From NCBI RefSeq assembly GCF_003413745.1, contig NZ_QVID01000002.1, positions 62,001 through 126,000 on the forward strand: 64,000 nucleotides of DNA. Reading direction: 5' to 3'. The DNA is from Marixanthomonas ophiurae. Its GTDB lineage: Bacteria; Bacteroidota; Bacteroidia; Flavobacteriales; Flavobacteriaceae. Below are positions 36,540 through 46,416 of the stretch, in pieces (the first letter of the stretch is position 1; each line of letters begins with the position of its first letter). The notes beneath the pieces are model-generated. The model did not search any database. It was not told the DNA's origin and worked only from the letters and a program-made list of their open reading frames with translations. Position numbers and translations under genes: made by a program.

Positions 36540-37274
36540 ATGGGAAGAATAACCGAAACCGTTAAGGTTTTAATCATTATAAACGCAATTTGTTTCGTAG
36601 GGACTTTAATCTCCGGAGATTTAGTATACAGGTTGTTTTCACTTTTTTACTTTGAAAACCCAAAATTTCAAATTTGGCAGCCACTCACACATATGTTTAT
36701 GCACGGTGGTTTTATGCATATACTTTTTAATATGTATGCGCTGTGGGCCTTTGGTTCGCCATTAGAAATGCGCTGGGGACGTAAAAAGTTTTTGTTTTTC
36801 TATTTTTCAGCAGGTTTTGGAGCTGCGTTAATCCATACTTTGGTGAATTATTATCAAATACACAGCGGTTATGATGCCTTGCTTGCTGCAGGAATGGACC
36901 AATCGCAGATAATGACTTTATTGGAAACCGGGCAATATAATACAGGAATATTAGAAAGTGTTTCAAAGGAAACCATTCAAACATTGTACAATAACTTTAA
37001 TACACCAGCCGTTGGTGCTTCAGGTGCAATTTATGGTATACTCGTAGCGTTTGGATTGATGTTCCCTAATATTGAACTGATGCTTATATTTTTGCCCATA
37101 CCTATTAAAGCAAAATACTTTATCCCGTTAATTATTTTAGGGGATTTATTTTTCGGAATAACAGGTTCGCCATTTGGCATTGCCCATTGGGCTCATATTG
37201 GTGGAGCATTGTTTGGTTTTATTATGGCTTATTATTGGAAAAAAAATAGTTTTGATTCAACTCGTTGGGATTAA
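36540..37274 (+). CDS. Rhomboid intramembrane serine protease (first of two)
   Basis: 244 residues with about six membrane helices. Catalytic Ser161 in 'VGASGAIYG' and His219 in 'IAHWAHIGGALFGF'. The early 'MFMHGGFMHILFNMYALWAFG' is the family L1/TM2 signature. A loop of about 60 residues (about 110-155) is inserted between helices, longer than in the second copy. Rhomboids cut membrane proteins within the bilayer; substrates unknown here. It starts at the base after the mutL stop. Confidence 0.93.
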   Translation: MGRITETVKVLIIINAICFVGTLISGDLVYRLFSLFYFENPKFQIWQPLTHMFMHGGFMHILFNMYALWAFGSPLEMRWGRKKFLFFYFSAGFGAALIHTLVNYYQIHSGYDALLAAGMDQSQIMTLLETGQYNTGILESVSKETIQTLYNNFNTPAVGASGAIYGILVAFGLMFPNIELMLIFLPIPIKAKYFIPLIILGDLFFGITGSPFGIAHWAHIGGALFGFIMAYYWKKNSFDSTRWD

Positions 37275-38146
37275 TGGACACAAACAGCTTAAAATATCAA
37301 TTTAAAACATCGAGTATAGTAATCAAACTGATTGCGATTAATGCAATAATTTTTTTAGCAGTTAGATTATTAGCTTTTTTTATGGGGATGGCACCTGGAC
37401 AATTATCCCAGTGGTTTGTATTACCTGAAAGTGTTGGTAGCGTTCTATTGCAGCCATGGTCATTACTTACCTATGCCTTTTTACATTTTGGGTTTTTCCA
37501 TATCCTGTTTAATATGCTTTGGTTGTATTGGTTTGGACGCTTTGTACTGAACCTGTTTAGCGAAAAGCGATTTTTAACCATCTATTTATTAGGAGCCCTT
37601 TTTGGTGGATTGCTATATGTAACAGCATATAGTGTTTTTCCTGCTTTAAAAGGTACTACCGCTGGGTTAATAGGTGCTTCAGGAGCCGTAACAGCCATAA
37701 TGGTTTTTATCGCGACATATACACCTAATGCGGAGGTGATGGTCTTCAGGTTCCGTATTAAATTATGGCAAATAGCTTTGGTCTTGGTATTGCTAGATTT
37801 GGTGTTGATACCAAGCAGCGGTAATGCTGGTGGCCGATTGGCGCATATTGGTGGTGCAATATTTGGTTTTGTGTATGCGCAACAACTTCAGAAAGGAAAT
37901 AATATTGGTAAGTGGTTCGAAAGTATAATTGATTGGGTGGAAAACTTATTTACACCTCGAAAAAAGAAACCGTTTACTAAAGTACATCGAAATAAAAAAA
38001 CAACTTCGAAGCGAACAGCTACTGATACTAAAAATGACAATCAAAAAAAAATTGACGAAATATTAGATAAAATAGGGAAAAGTGGTTATGATAGCTTGAC
38101 AAAGGCTGAAAAAGATTTTTTGTTCAAAGCAGGTAAAAACAATTAA
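37274..38146 (+). CDS. Rhomboid intramembrane serine protease with DUF6576-like tail (second of two)
   Basis: 290 residues from ATG 37274, which overlaps the preceding stop (TAATG); the in-frame TTG at 37265 is disfavoured. Catalytic Ser136 in 'GLIGASGAVTA' and His191 in 'LAHIGGAIFGF'; 'FLHFGFFHILFNMLWLYWFG' near 65-85. After the membrane part comes a Lys/Arg-rich linker (about 225-260) and a short conserved C-terminal helix pair 'IDEILDKIGKSGYDSLTKAE' (about 262-282), the DUF6576-type tail. The tail may bind a soluble partner. Confidence 0.93.
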   Translation: MDTNSLKYQFKTSSIVIKLIAINAIIFLAVRLLAFFMGMAPGQLSQWFVLPESVGSVLLQPWSLLTYAFLHFGFFHILFNMLWLYWFGRFVLNLFSEKRFLTIYLLGALFGGLLYVTAYSVFPALKGTTAGLIGASGAVTAIMVFIATYTPNAEVMVFRFRIKLWQIALVLVLLDLVLIPSSGNAGGRLAHIGGAIFGFVYAQQLQKGNNIGKWFESIIDWVENLFTPRKKKPFTKVHRNKKTTSKRTATDTKNDNQKKIDEILDKIGKSGYDSLTKAEKDFLFKAGKNN

Positions 38147-38148
38147 GT

Positions 38149-39174
38149 TTGAAAAAAGGGGGATTCATAACTAAATTACTTTTTTGGGGAAATTCGCTAG
38201 TAGCGTTTTTTCTTTTACTATCATTTGTATTGCCGTACTTACCACCTTCAAAATTTCCAACACTTTCGCTGTTGAGTTTATTAGTCTCACCGTTAATTGT
38301 ATTGAATATTTTTTTTGCTATTTATTGGCTCATAAGATTGAAAAGAAAATTTCTAGTTTCAACTGTTATTTTAGTAATTGCTTATTTTTATTTTAATCCC
38401 TTTTTTGAAATCTCTACAGAAAAAGATGTTTCAGAATATAAAAAAACGATTAGCATTCTTTCATACAACGTGCGGTTGTTCAATGCATATGAAGATAACC
38501 CTGCTTCCGAAGAAGTATCGAAAACCTTTTCAGAAATTTTAAAAGAAGAAAAGCCTGATATTATCTCAGTACAAGAATATTATGTCCAAAATGAAGTGGA
38601 TTTTTCTGAATACCCGTATCAACATATCAACTTTAAAGAGAAAAACAAATTAGGGCATGCTATTTTTTCAAAATATCCCATTGTAAACAAAGGAGCGTTT
38701 AACTTTTCTGAAACAACCAATAATGCAATTTATGCCGATATAGTAAAAGGATACGATACGATACGGGTGTATGGTCTTCATTTACAATCACTAAGGATTG
38801 TACCCCGGGTTAGTTTTCTTCAAGAAAATGATAAAGAAAGATTGAGAAAACGTATTGCCGATGCTTTTGTAAAACAAGAAGGGCAAGTTGCTAAAATTAA
38901 AAAACATAAAGCCCAGAGCCGATATAAAACTATTGTTACCGGAGATTTTAATAACACACCATTTTCCTATATTTATAAAAATATGACAAATGGAATGCAA
39001 GATGCTTTTCTAAAACGAGGCAACGGTATTGGTACAACATTTAAGTTTGATTTTTACCCCATGCGGATTGATTATATACTTGCTTCAGAAAATTTTGAGG
39101 TTTTGAAATTTAATACAATAGAGGAATCATTTTCAGATCATTTTCCCGTAAGCGCAACATTAGGTTGGGAGTGA
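38149..39174 (+). CDS. Membrane-anchored endonuclease/exonuclease/phosphatase-family protein
   Basis: 341 residues with a TTG start at 38149, two bases after the previous stop, chosen because the resulting 'MKKGGFITKLLFWGN' gives the expected positive head. Three membrane helices (about 10-32, 37-58, 66-85) precede a DNase I-like EEP domain: 'ILSYNVRLFN' (about 99), 'ISVQEYY' (metal Glu), 'VTGDFNNTPFS' and the terminal 'SDHFPVSATL' (catalytic Asp-His). The domain probably faces the periplasm; substrate could be nucleic acid or a phospholipid/sugar phosphate. Last gene of the mutL-rhomboid unit. Confidence 0.9.
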   Translation: MKKGGFITKLLFWGNSLVAFFLLLSFVLPYLPPSKFPTLSLLSLLVSPLIVLNIFFAIYWLIRLKRKFLVSTVILVIAYFYFNPFFEISTEKDVSEYKKTISILSYNVRLFNAYEDNPASEEVSKTFSEILKEEKPDIISVQEYYVQNEVDFSEYPYQHINFKEKNKLGHAIFSKYPIVNKGAFNFSETTNNAIYADIVKGYDTIRVYGLHLQSLRIVPRVSFLQENDKERLRKRIADAFVKQEGQVAKIKKHKAQSRYKTIVTGDFNNTPFSYIYKNMTNGMQDAFLKRGNGIGTTFKFDFYPMRIDYILASENFEVLKFNTIEESFSDHFPVSATLGWE

Positions 39175-39210
39175 AAACAGAATATTTAAAATTTTATAAA
39201 AAAACATGGA

Positions 39211-39234
39211 TAAGGTTTTCCTAACCTTATTTTT
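39211..39234 (+). terminator. Small terminator-like hairpin before guaA
   Basis: TAAGGTT (39211-39217) pairs with AACCTTA (39223-39229) around TTCCT, followed by TTTTT. Short stem, so termination may be partial. Confidence 0.5.
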
Positions 39235-39238
39235 CAAT

Positions 39239-39246
39239 TATTTTTG
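39239..39246 (+). promoter_or_regulatory. guaA promoter -7 element directly at the start codon
   Basis: TATTTTTG ends only three bases before the ATG at 39250. If used, transcription would begin at or next to the AUG, giving a leaderless message. Confidence 0.45.
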
Positions 39247-39249
39247 CCT

Positions 39250-40779
39250 ATGCAAAACAACGTCCTTATTTTAGATTTTGGTTCACAGTACACACAGCTA
39301 ATAGCGCGTCGTGTAAGAGAGTTGAACATTTACTGCGAAATCCACCCTTATCATAATATTCCAGAAAGTTTAGATGAGTTTAAAGCCGTGATTCTTTCGG
39401 GAAGTCCGTTTTCGGTTCGTGCCGAGGATGCACCACATCCAGATTTGTCCCGTATAAAAGGTAAACTACCTATGTTGGCCGTTTGCTACGGCGCACAATA
39501 TATCGCTCATTTTAATGGGGGTAGTGTGGAGCCTTCTAATATTAGAGAATATGGTAGAGCCAAACTTTCAATGATTAAGGCTGATGCTTCTCTTTTTGAG
39601 GGTATTTCAGAAGGAACACAAGTATGGATGAGCCACAGTGATACCATTGCTCAACTTCCTGAAAATGGCGTTCGGTTGGCAAGTACACCAGATGTGCTCA
39701 ATGCTGCGTACCATATTGAAGGCGAAAAAATTTATGCTATTCAGTTTCATCCAGAGGTGTATCACACAACAGATGGAAAACAACTGTTAGAAAACTTTTT
39801 AGTGCACATTGCCGGTGTAGAACAAAGTTGGACACCCGCAGCATTTGTAGATACCACTGTAGAAGCGCTTAAAGAACAATTAGGCGATGATAAAGTGGTA
39901 TTGGGCTTAAGTGGTGGCGTAGATTCTACCGTGGCGGCTATTTTATCGCATAAAGCTATTGGTAAAAACCTATATTGTATTTTTGTAAATAACGGATTGC
40001 TACGAAAAAATGAATTCAGCGATGTCTTGTCACAATATAAAGATATGGGCTTAAATGTTAAAGGAGTGGATGCTTCGGTACGTTTTTTGGAAGCTTTAAA
40101 AGATATAAGTGATCCCGAACTAAAAAGAAAAGCCATTGGAAACGCTTTTATTGAAGTTTTTGATGACGAAGCGCACGAAGTACAAGATGTTGATTGGCTA
40201 GCACAAGGAACTATTTATCCTGATGTTATAGAAAGCGTTTCGGTTAACGGTCCTTCGGTAACTATAAAATCGCACCATAACGTGGGTGGTTTACCAGATT
40301 TTATGAAGTTAAAAGTGGTAGAGCCTTTGCGCATGCTTTTTAAAGATGAAGTAAGGCGTGTAGGAGCCGAAATGGGCATTGATAAAAAGTTATTAGGTAG
40401 ACATCCATTTCCGGGGCCTGGATTAGCCATTCGAATTTTAGGAGATATTACCGCTGAAAAAGTTCGTATCTTACAAGAGGTTGATGCTATATTCATCGAC
40501 GGACTTAGAAAATGGGATTTGTACGATAAAGTATGGCAAGCTGGTGCTATTTTACTTCCAGTGCAGAGTGTTGGCGTAATGGGAGATGAACGTACATACG
40601 AAAAAGTTGTAGCATTACGAGCGGTAGAATCTACCGACGGAATGACGGCAGATTGGGTGAATTTGCCGTATGAATTTTTACAAGAAACCAGTAATCATAT
40701 AATAAACCGAGTAAAAGGCGTTAATAGAGTAGTGTATGATATTAGTTCAAAGCCGCCAGCCACGATTGAATGGGAGTAA
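39250..40779 (+). CDS. guaA: GMP synthase (glutamine-hydrolysing)
   Basis: 509 residues from ATG 39250; a TTG six bases earlier falls in the promoter-like element. Converts XMP to GMP with ATP and glutamine. The class I amidotransferase domain holds Cys79 ('CYGAQ'), His167 and Glu169 ('FHPEVYH'); the PP-loop of the synthetase is S221-G-G-V-D-S226. The C-terminal dimerisation domain ends with '[12 protein letters not shown]'. All key residues are present. Cytoplasmic purine synthesis. Confidence 0.98.
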   Translation: MQNNVLILDFGSQYTQLIARRVRELNIYCEIHPYHNIPESLDEFKAVILSGSPFSVRAEDAPHPDLSRIKGKLPMLAVCYGAQYIAHFNGGSVEPSNIREYGRAKLSMIKADASLFEGISEGTQVWMSHSDTIAQLPENGVRLASTPDVLNAAYHIEGEKIYAIQFHPEVYHTTDGKQLLENFLVHIAGVEQSWTPAAFVDTTVEALKEQLGDDKVVLGLSGGVDSTVAAILSHKAIGKNLYCIFVNNGLLRKNEFSDVLSQYKDMGLNVKGVDASVRFLEALKDISDPELKRKAIGNAFIEVFDDEAHEVQDVDWLAQGTIYPDVIESVSVNGPSVTIKSHHNVGGLPDFMKLKVVEPLRMLFKDEVRRVGAEMGIDKKLLGRHPFPGPGLAIRILGDITAEKVRILQEVDAIFIDGLRKWDLYDKVWQAGAILLPVQSVGVMGDERTYEKVVALRAVESTDGMTADWVNLPYEFLQETSNHIINRVKGVNRVVYDISSKPPATIEWE

Positions 40780-40891
40780 TCCCCTAAACATTCTGAAAGG
40801 TTTTCGAAACCTCGTAGCTACATTCAATGAGCCAAGGGTTAGAAACTTACAGGAATGAACAATAATACATGTAACCTAACATAAGAATATT

Positions 40892-42796
40892 TTGAAGCAT
40901 TTTATATACCTTTTTTTGATATGCACACTTAATACGGGTTGTGGTATTGCAACTCAGCAACAGCAATATCGAAGTCATAAAGTTAAAAAAGGCGAAACAA
41001 TTTACAGTATCGCCCAAGAATATGGAACCACAGAAAGTGCGATTTATAGGTTAAACCCTGATGCTAAAAATGGTATTGGTGCTAATACAATTATTATTTT
41101 ACCTCGTTCTTCAAATGCAATTTCAAATACAGGGTCAGAGAATGTTACATTTAAAGAACATCGGGTAAAAAGAAAAGAAACACTGTTTAGTATTTCGCAA
41201 GAATACAATGTGTCTCAGGAAGCTATAAAGAAATACAATAAGGAGTTGTATTCAAGACAACTTAAAAAAGGGGAGAAAATACGTATTCCTATTTCATCAA
41301 CAGAAGGTACTACTACGGTTTCTGAAACAGCAGTAAATACCGATACCAGTACACATACTGTTGAGCCTAAGGAAACCATTTACGGTATTGCTAGAAAATA
41401 TAATACCACCATTGCTGAATTAAAAAAACTCAATCCAGGTCTTGATAAGAATATTGCAATTGGTACTGTTTTGAATGTTCCGGATATTTCAACAACAGAA
41501 TCTGCTGCCATCGATAATGAGAAATACGATTTATACGAAGTACAACCAAAAGAAGGGTTTTACCGCTTAAAAGTAAAATTAGGACTATCAGAAGAAGAGA
41601 TTGTATCCCTTAACCCATATGCAAAAGATGGATTAAAGGACGGGATGATTTTAAAAATACCGAAAGAAAATTCAGTAGGTGTTACTGAGAAAGCAACCCC
41701 CGTAAACCTTGAGAACTACATCGCTAATAAATCTGCTAAAAACATTGCACTGTTATTGCCTTTTCAGCTTCGAGAAGCAGATTCAGATTCGACAGCGGCC
41801 AATGAGGACTTATTAAAATCTAACTCTGTTTTACGCATTTCACTCGATTTTTATAGCGGTGTGTTAATGGCAACCGAATTTGCAAAAGATAAAGGGATTT
41901 CTGTAAACCTTCAAGTTTTTGATACTGAGCAAAGCGCAACTAAAGTAGGGAATATTGTTTCAGGTAGTAATTTTAAGAATATAGATGCTGTTATTGGACC
42001 ACTGCTAAGTAAAAATGTTGACAAAGCCGCTGCAACACTACGTAGTAATAATGTTCCTGTTTTCTCTCCTTTGAGCAATAAAGAAATACGGATGTACCCT
42101 AATCTTTTCCAAACTTTGCCTACTGATGATATGCTTCGTGCACGAATGATGGATTTTTTAGTTGAAAAATCAGCTGGGAAAAACGTAATTATTATCAGCG
42201 ATGCAAAACACAATGCTGAAAAACAGAAAATTATTTCTCAAATTCCTACTGCTAAATCGGTATCTCCTCGTGAAGGCGGCTATTTATATCAGCGTGATAT
42301 TGCTGCAAAAGTAGATATAGACCGTGAAAACTGGGTAGTATTAGCGTCGAGTGACCCGGTATTGGTAAGTAATGTGGTTGGACTTTTAAATGGTATGCCT
42401 AAAAATCATAAATTAAGGTTGCTAGCACTTGATAAAAATAAGGCGTATGATTATCACGACGTGTCGAATATGCATTTAGCGAAGCTAAAATTTACATTTC
42501 CTTCAGTAAACAAGAATTATGACTTTAATGAAAAAGATCCTTTTTTAATCAGTTATAAAAATGAATACGGTGTATTGCCTAACCGATACGCAGTACGAGG
42601 TTTTGATATTATGTATGATATTTTATTGCGTCTGGCTTCAGCGGACGATATGTACAAAGCCAGCGAAAATGATTTTGTAACAGAATACATTGAGAATAAA
42701 TTTCAATACACTAATAAACTGCTTTCTGGATATCAAAACAATGCAGTATATATTGTAGAATACAACGATAAACTTCATTTTATAGAAGCAGAATGA
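40892..42796 (+). CDS. LysM-repeat lipoprotein with periplasmic-binding-like domain
   Basis: 634 residues with a TTG start ('MKHFIYLFLICTLNTGCG', lipobox TGC). Four LysM modules at about 27-72, 88-132, 150-195 and 210-255 ('HKVKKGETIYSIAQEYGT', 'HTVEPKETIYGIARKYNT'), which bind peptidoglycan. The rest (about 280-630) has the two-lobed pattern of type 1 periplasmic binding proteins ('NIALLLPFQL', 'FYSGVLMATEFAKDKGI', 'AVIGPLLSKNVDKAA'), comparable in plan to LpoA, an activator of penicillin-binding proteins. A role in cell-wall synthesis or anchoring is inferred. The next gene overlaps its stop (ATGA). Confidence 0.88.
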   Translation: MKHFIYLFLICTLNTGCGIATQQQQYRSHKVKKGETIYSIAQEYGTTESAIYRLNPDAKNGIGANTIIILPRSSNAISNTGSENVTFKEHRVKRKETLFSISQEYNVSQEAIKKYNKELYSRQLKKGEKIRIPISSTEGTTTVSETAVNTDTSTHTVEPKETIYGIARKYNTTIAELKKLNPGLDKNIAIGTVLNVPDISTTESAAIDNEKYDLYEVQPKEGFYRLKVKLGLSEEEIVSLNPYAKDGLKDGMILKIPKENSVGVTEKATPVNLENYIANKSAKNIALLLPFQLREADSDSTAANEDLLKSNSVLRISLDFYSGVLMATEFAKDKGISVNLQVFDTEQSATKVGNIVSGSNFKNIDAVIGPLLSKNVDKAAATLRSNNVPVFSPLSNKEIRMYPNLFQTLPTDDMLRARMMDFLVEKSAGKNVIIISDAKHNAEKQKIISQIPTAKSVSPREGGYLYQRDIAAKVDIDRENWVVLASSDPVLVSNVVGLLNGMPKNHKLRLLALDKNKAYDYHDVSNMHLAKLKFTFPSVNKNYDFNEKDPFLISYKNEYGVLPNRYAVRGFDIMYDILLRLASADDMYKASENDFVTEYIENKFQYTNKLLSGYQNNAVYIVEYNDKLHFIEAE

Positions 42797-43197
42797 GTAC
42801 AGCTAAAGTAATATATATTGGTAATCTTCGTACCGAAAATGAACATATAAAATCGGGTAATAAATACATTACCGATGCCCCGACAGATAATAAGGGCAAG
42901 GGTGAAGCTTTTTCGCCAACTGATACAGTGGCGACTGGTCTAGCTAACTGTATGCTAACGATGATGGGCATCAAGGCAAACGAACTACAAGTAGATATAA
43001 AAGGAAGCACGGCAACCGTTACTAAAACAATGGCTAGCAACCCTCGACGTATTTCAAAAATTGAAGTGATTTTTAATTTGCCGGTCATCATAGAAGAAAA
43101 AAATAAACAAATATTGGAAAAAACAGCCAATACGTGTCCTGTACATCATAGTTTACATCCAGATATAGAAAAAGTGATAACCTTTAATTGGGGGTAA
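42793..43197 (+). CDS. OsmC/Ohr-family peroxide-reducing protein
   Basis: 134 residues. Two conserved Cys: C53 in 'GLANCMLTMMG' and C115 in 'NTCPVHHSLHP', the redox pair of OsmC/Ohr proteins that reduce organic hydroperoxides with lipoyl or other thiols. 'PTDTVATGL' precedes the first Cys as usual. Cytoplasmic. Its ATG overlaps the stop of the LysM gene (ATGA), so it is translationally coupled to a cell-wall lipoprotein, which is unusual company for a redox enzyme. Confidence 0.9.
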   Translation: MSTAKVIYIGNLRTENEHIKSGNKYITDAPTDNKGKGEAFSPTDTVATGLANCMLTMMGIKANELQVDIKGSTATVTKTMASNPRRISKIEVIFNLPVIIEEKNKQILEKTANTCPVHHSLHPDIEKVITFNWG

Positions 43198-43249
43198 TCA
43201 GTTTTTTATATCGGTTCAATAAAGGCAGGGTTTTTGCGTTTTAATCTGT

Positions 43250-43786
43250 ATGAAACTTTTTGCAGCAATCTTATTGTTTACATTTTCCTTCTTTACTTCG
43301 GAAGAAAATAAAGAAAAAATTATTTGGACTGAAACCCGACAACTCACTTGGGACGATTTTAGAGGAGCACCTGAGCTTGGAGCTAATTTTGTAGCCAGTA
43401 CCAACAGTGGAATGTCCTTTTCGTTTTCATATACCGAAAAAAATGGAAAACGGACAATGGAGCACAATATATCTTGTAACTTTTATCCAGAGCAATCTTG
43501 GTTTAAACCCGGTAAGGTCTCCGAGTATATTTTAAAGCACGAACAAACTCATTTTGATATTTCAGAATTACACGCCCGCATCTTACGGAAACGAATAGCT
43601 GAAGCTAAATTTTCAAAAAATATAAAAGAAGAAATAGGGGCTTTATACCATACAACAGAACAGGAACGACAAAAACTCCAAAATCAATATGATTTGGAAA
43701 GCGATCATTCAAAAAACAAAGAAAAAGAATACTACTGGCGACAAAAAATTGCCAACCAATTAAACGCTTATGACCGCTGGAAATAA
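43250..43786 (+). CDS. DUF922-like predicted zinc protease
   Basis: 178 residues with a signal peptide ('FAAILLFTFSFFTSEE'). 'RQLTWDDFRGAP' near 28-40 and H97-E-Q-T-H101 ('LKHEQTHFDISELHARIL') are the DUF922 pattern, a predicted secreted zinc-dependent peptidase with HExxH and a following His or Glu. A positively charged, helical tail follows. It overlaps the small DUF3820 gene by 17 bases. Substrate unknown. Confidence 0.85.
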   Translation: MKLFAAILLFTFSFFTSEENKEKIIWTETRQLTWDDFRGAPELGANFVASTNSGMSFSFSYTEKNGKRTMEHNISCNFYPEQSWFKPGKVSEYILKHEQTHFDISELHARILRKRIAEAKFSKNIKEEIGALYHTTEQERQKLQNQYDLESDHSKNKEKEYYWRQKIANQLNAYDRWK

Positions 43787-44000
43787 ACCAAACCCCAAAC
43801 ATTTAGAAGAATTGGCAAACTACAAAATGCCCTTTGGAAAATACAAAGACCAATATTTGGTGAACATTCCTGAGCCTTATTATGTTTGGTTTAAACAGAA
43901 AGGTTTTCCACAAGGTAAATTGGGTGGTCTAATGCAAGAAATGTATGAGATTAAATTGAATGGTTTAGAAGGTCTTTTAAAGAAATTGATTAAAAGATAA
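43770..44000 (+). CDS. DUF3820 family protein
   Basis: 76 residues. 'MPFGKYKDQYLVNIPEPYYV' then 'WFKQKGFPQGKLG' is the DUF3820 signature, a tiny cytoplasmic family of unknown role. The start ATG lies 17 bases inside the preceding gene in another frame, showing a shared transcript. A Lys-rich end suggests possible nucleic-acid contact, but that is speculation. Confidence 0.85.
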   Translation: MTAGNKPNPKHLEELANYKMPFGKYKDQYLVNIPEPYYVWFKQKGFPQGKLGGLMQEMYEIKLNGLEGLLKKLIKR

Positions 44001-44121
44001 AGTCTAACTGTTTAATAGTTATTGATTTGTGTCTCTATTTACTGTTTTCCTAAAAAATTAAGGTAAAAACTACGCAACCTTCGCGCTAATTACTCATCTA
44101 TTGTGTAGTTAAATAATCAAA

Positions 44122-44505
44122 GTGGGGATTACCTTAAAATACATTAAACCATTATTCTACTGGATGCCAGAGTTATACCTTATCTTGGCAACAATATTTT
44201 ATTGGGTATCAACAGCCACACTTTTAAATCCCATAGCTTTTGTATTATTGGTGCTTATAGTTTCCCAGCTTATTTTTAATAAAAAGGGGATGGGCATTTT
44301 TTTAAGTAGTGTTCTTATTTTTTTAAACCTATATTTATTCCTTGCCTTGTTTTCTGAACTTATGGAGTTTTCGTCTTTTACTTTTTCTGCTTATAAAATG
44401 CTTTTTGTTGGTGTTAGTTTTCTAACCTTAAATATTTTAATGTCAATAAAGTTGTTTTTTAAACACATCACTTTATATCCAGAAAGAACAAAAATACTTG
44501 GATAA
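44122..44505 (+). CDS. Four-span membrane protein of unknown function
   Basis: 127 residues with a GTG start at 44122 (an ATG at 44164 would remove the first 14 residues but keep the helices). About four hydrophobic helices (15-34, 36-50, 56-80, 88-108), few charges, basic C-terminal tail 'HITLYPERTKILG'. No family recognised. It stands alone between DUF3820 and pyrG. The rating is moderate because low-complexity hydrophobic frames can occur by chance in AT-rich DNA. Confidence 0.55.
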   Translation: MGITLKYIKPLFYWMPELYLILATIFYWVSTATLLNPIAFVLLVLIVSQLIFNKKGMGIFLSSVLIFLNLYLFLALFSELMEFSSFTFSAYKMLFVGVSFLTLNILMSIKLFFKHITLYPERTKILG

Positions 44506-44580
44506 AGCACTATATTTTCATCATATTCATCAATCTGCTTTATCTTTTTAGTAAATACTTCTTTGATAGTTATATTTTAA

Positions 44581-46261
<1,681 letters not shown>

Positions 46262-46334
46262 ACCGACAATTTGGCGTGCTACGATAGTGGGGCGGGATAT
46301 TTGCTTTATGCATTTAAATTATTAAGAAGAAATT

Positions 46335-46359
46335 TTTCTGAAAAGGAACATTTCAGAAA
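46335..46359 (+). other. 9-bp inverted repeat between pyrG and yidC
   Basis: TTTCTGAAA (46335-46343) and TTTCAGAAA (46351-46359) with a 7-base loop. No T-tract. Could be an operator or weak hairpin. Confidence 0.35.
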
Positions 46360-46416
46360 CACATAAATATAAAACGGTTCGTATAACGGACATTTTTTGA
46401 AACAAGTTCAGAGTAC

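Noticed and set aside
40791-40820. AGGTTT-TCG-AAACCT hairpin after guaA as a terminator
   Set aside because: Short stem without a T-tract.
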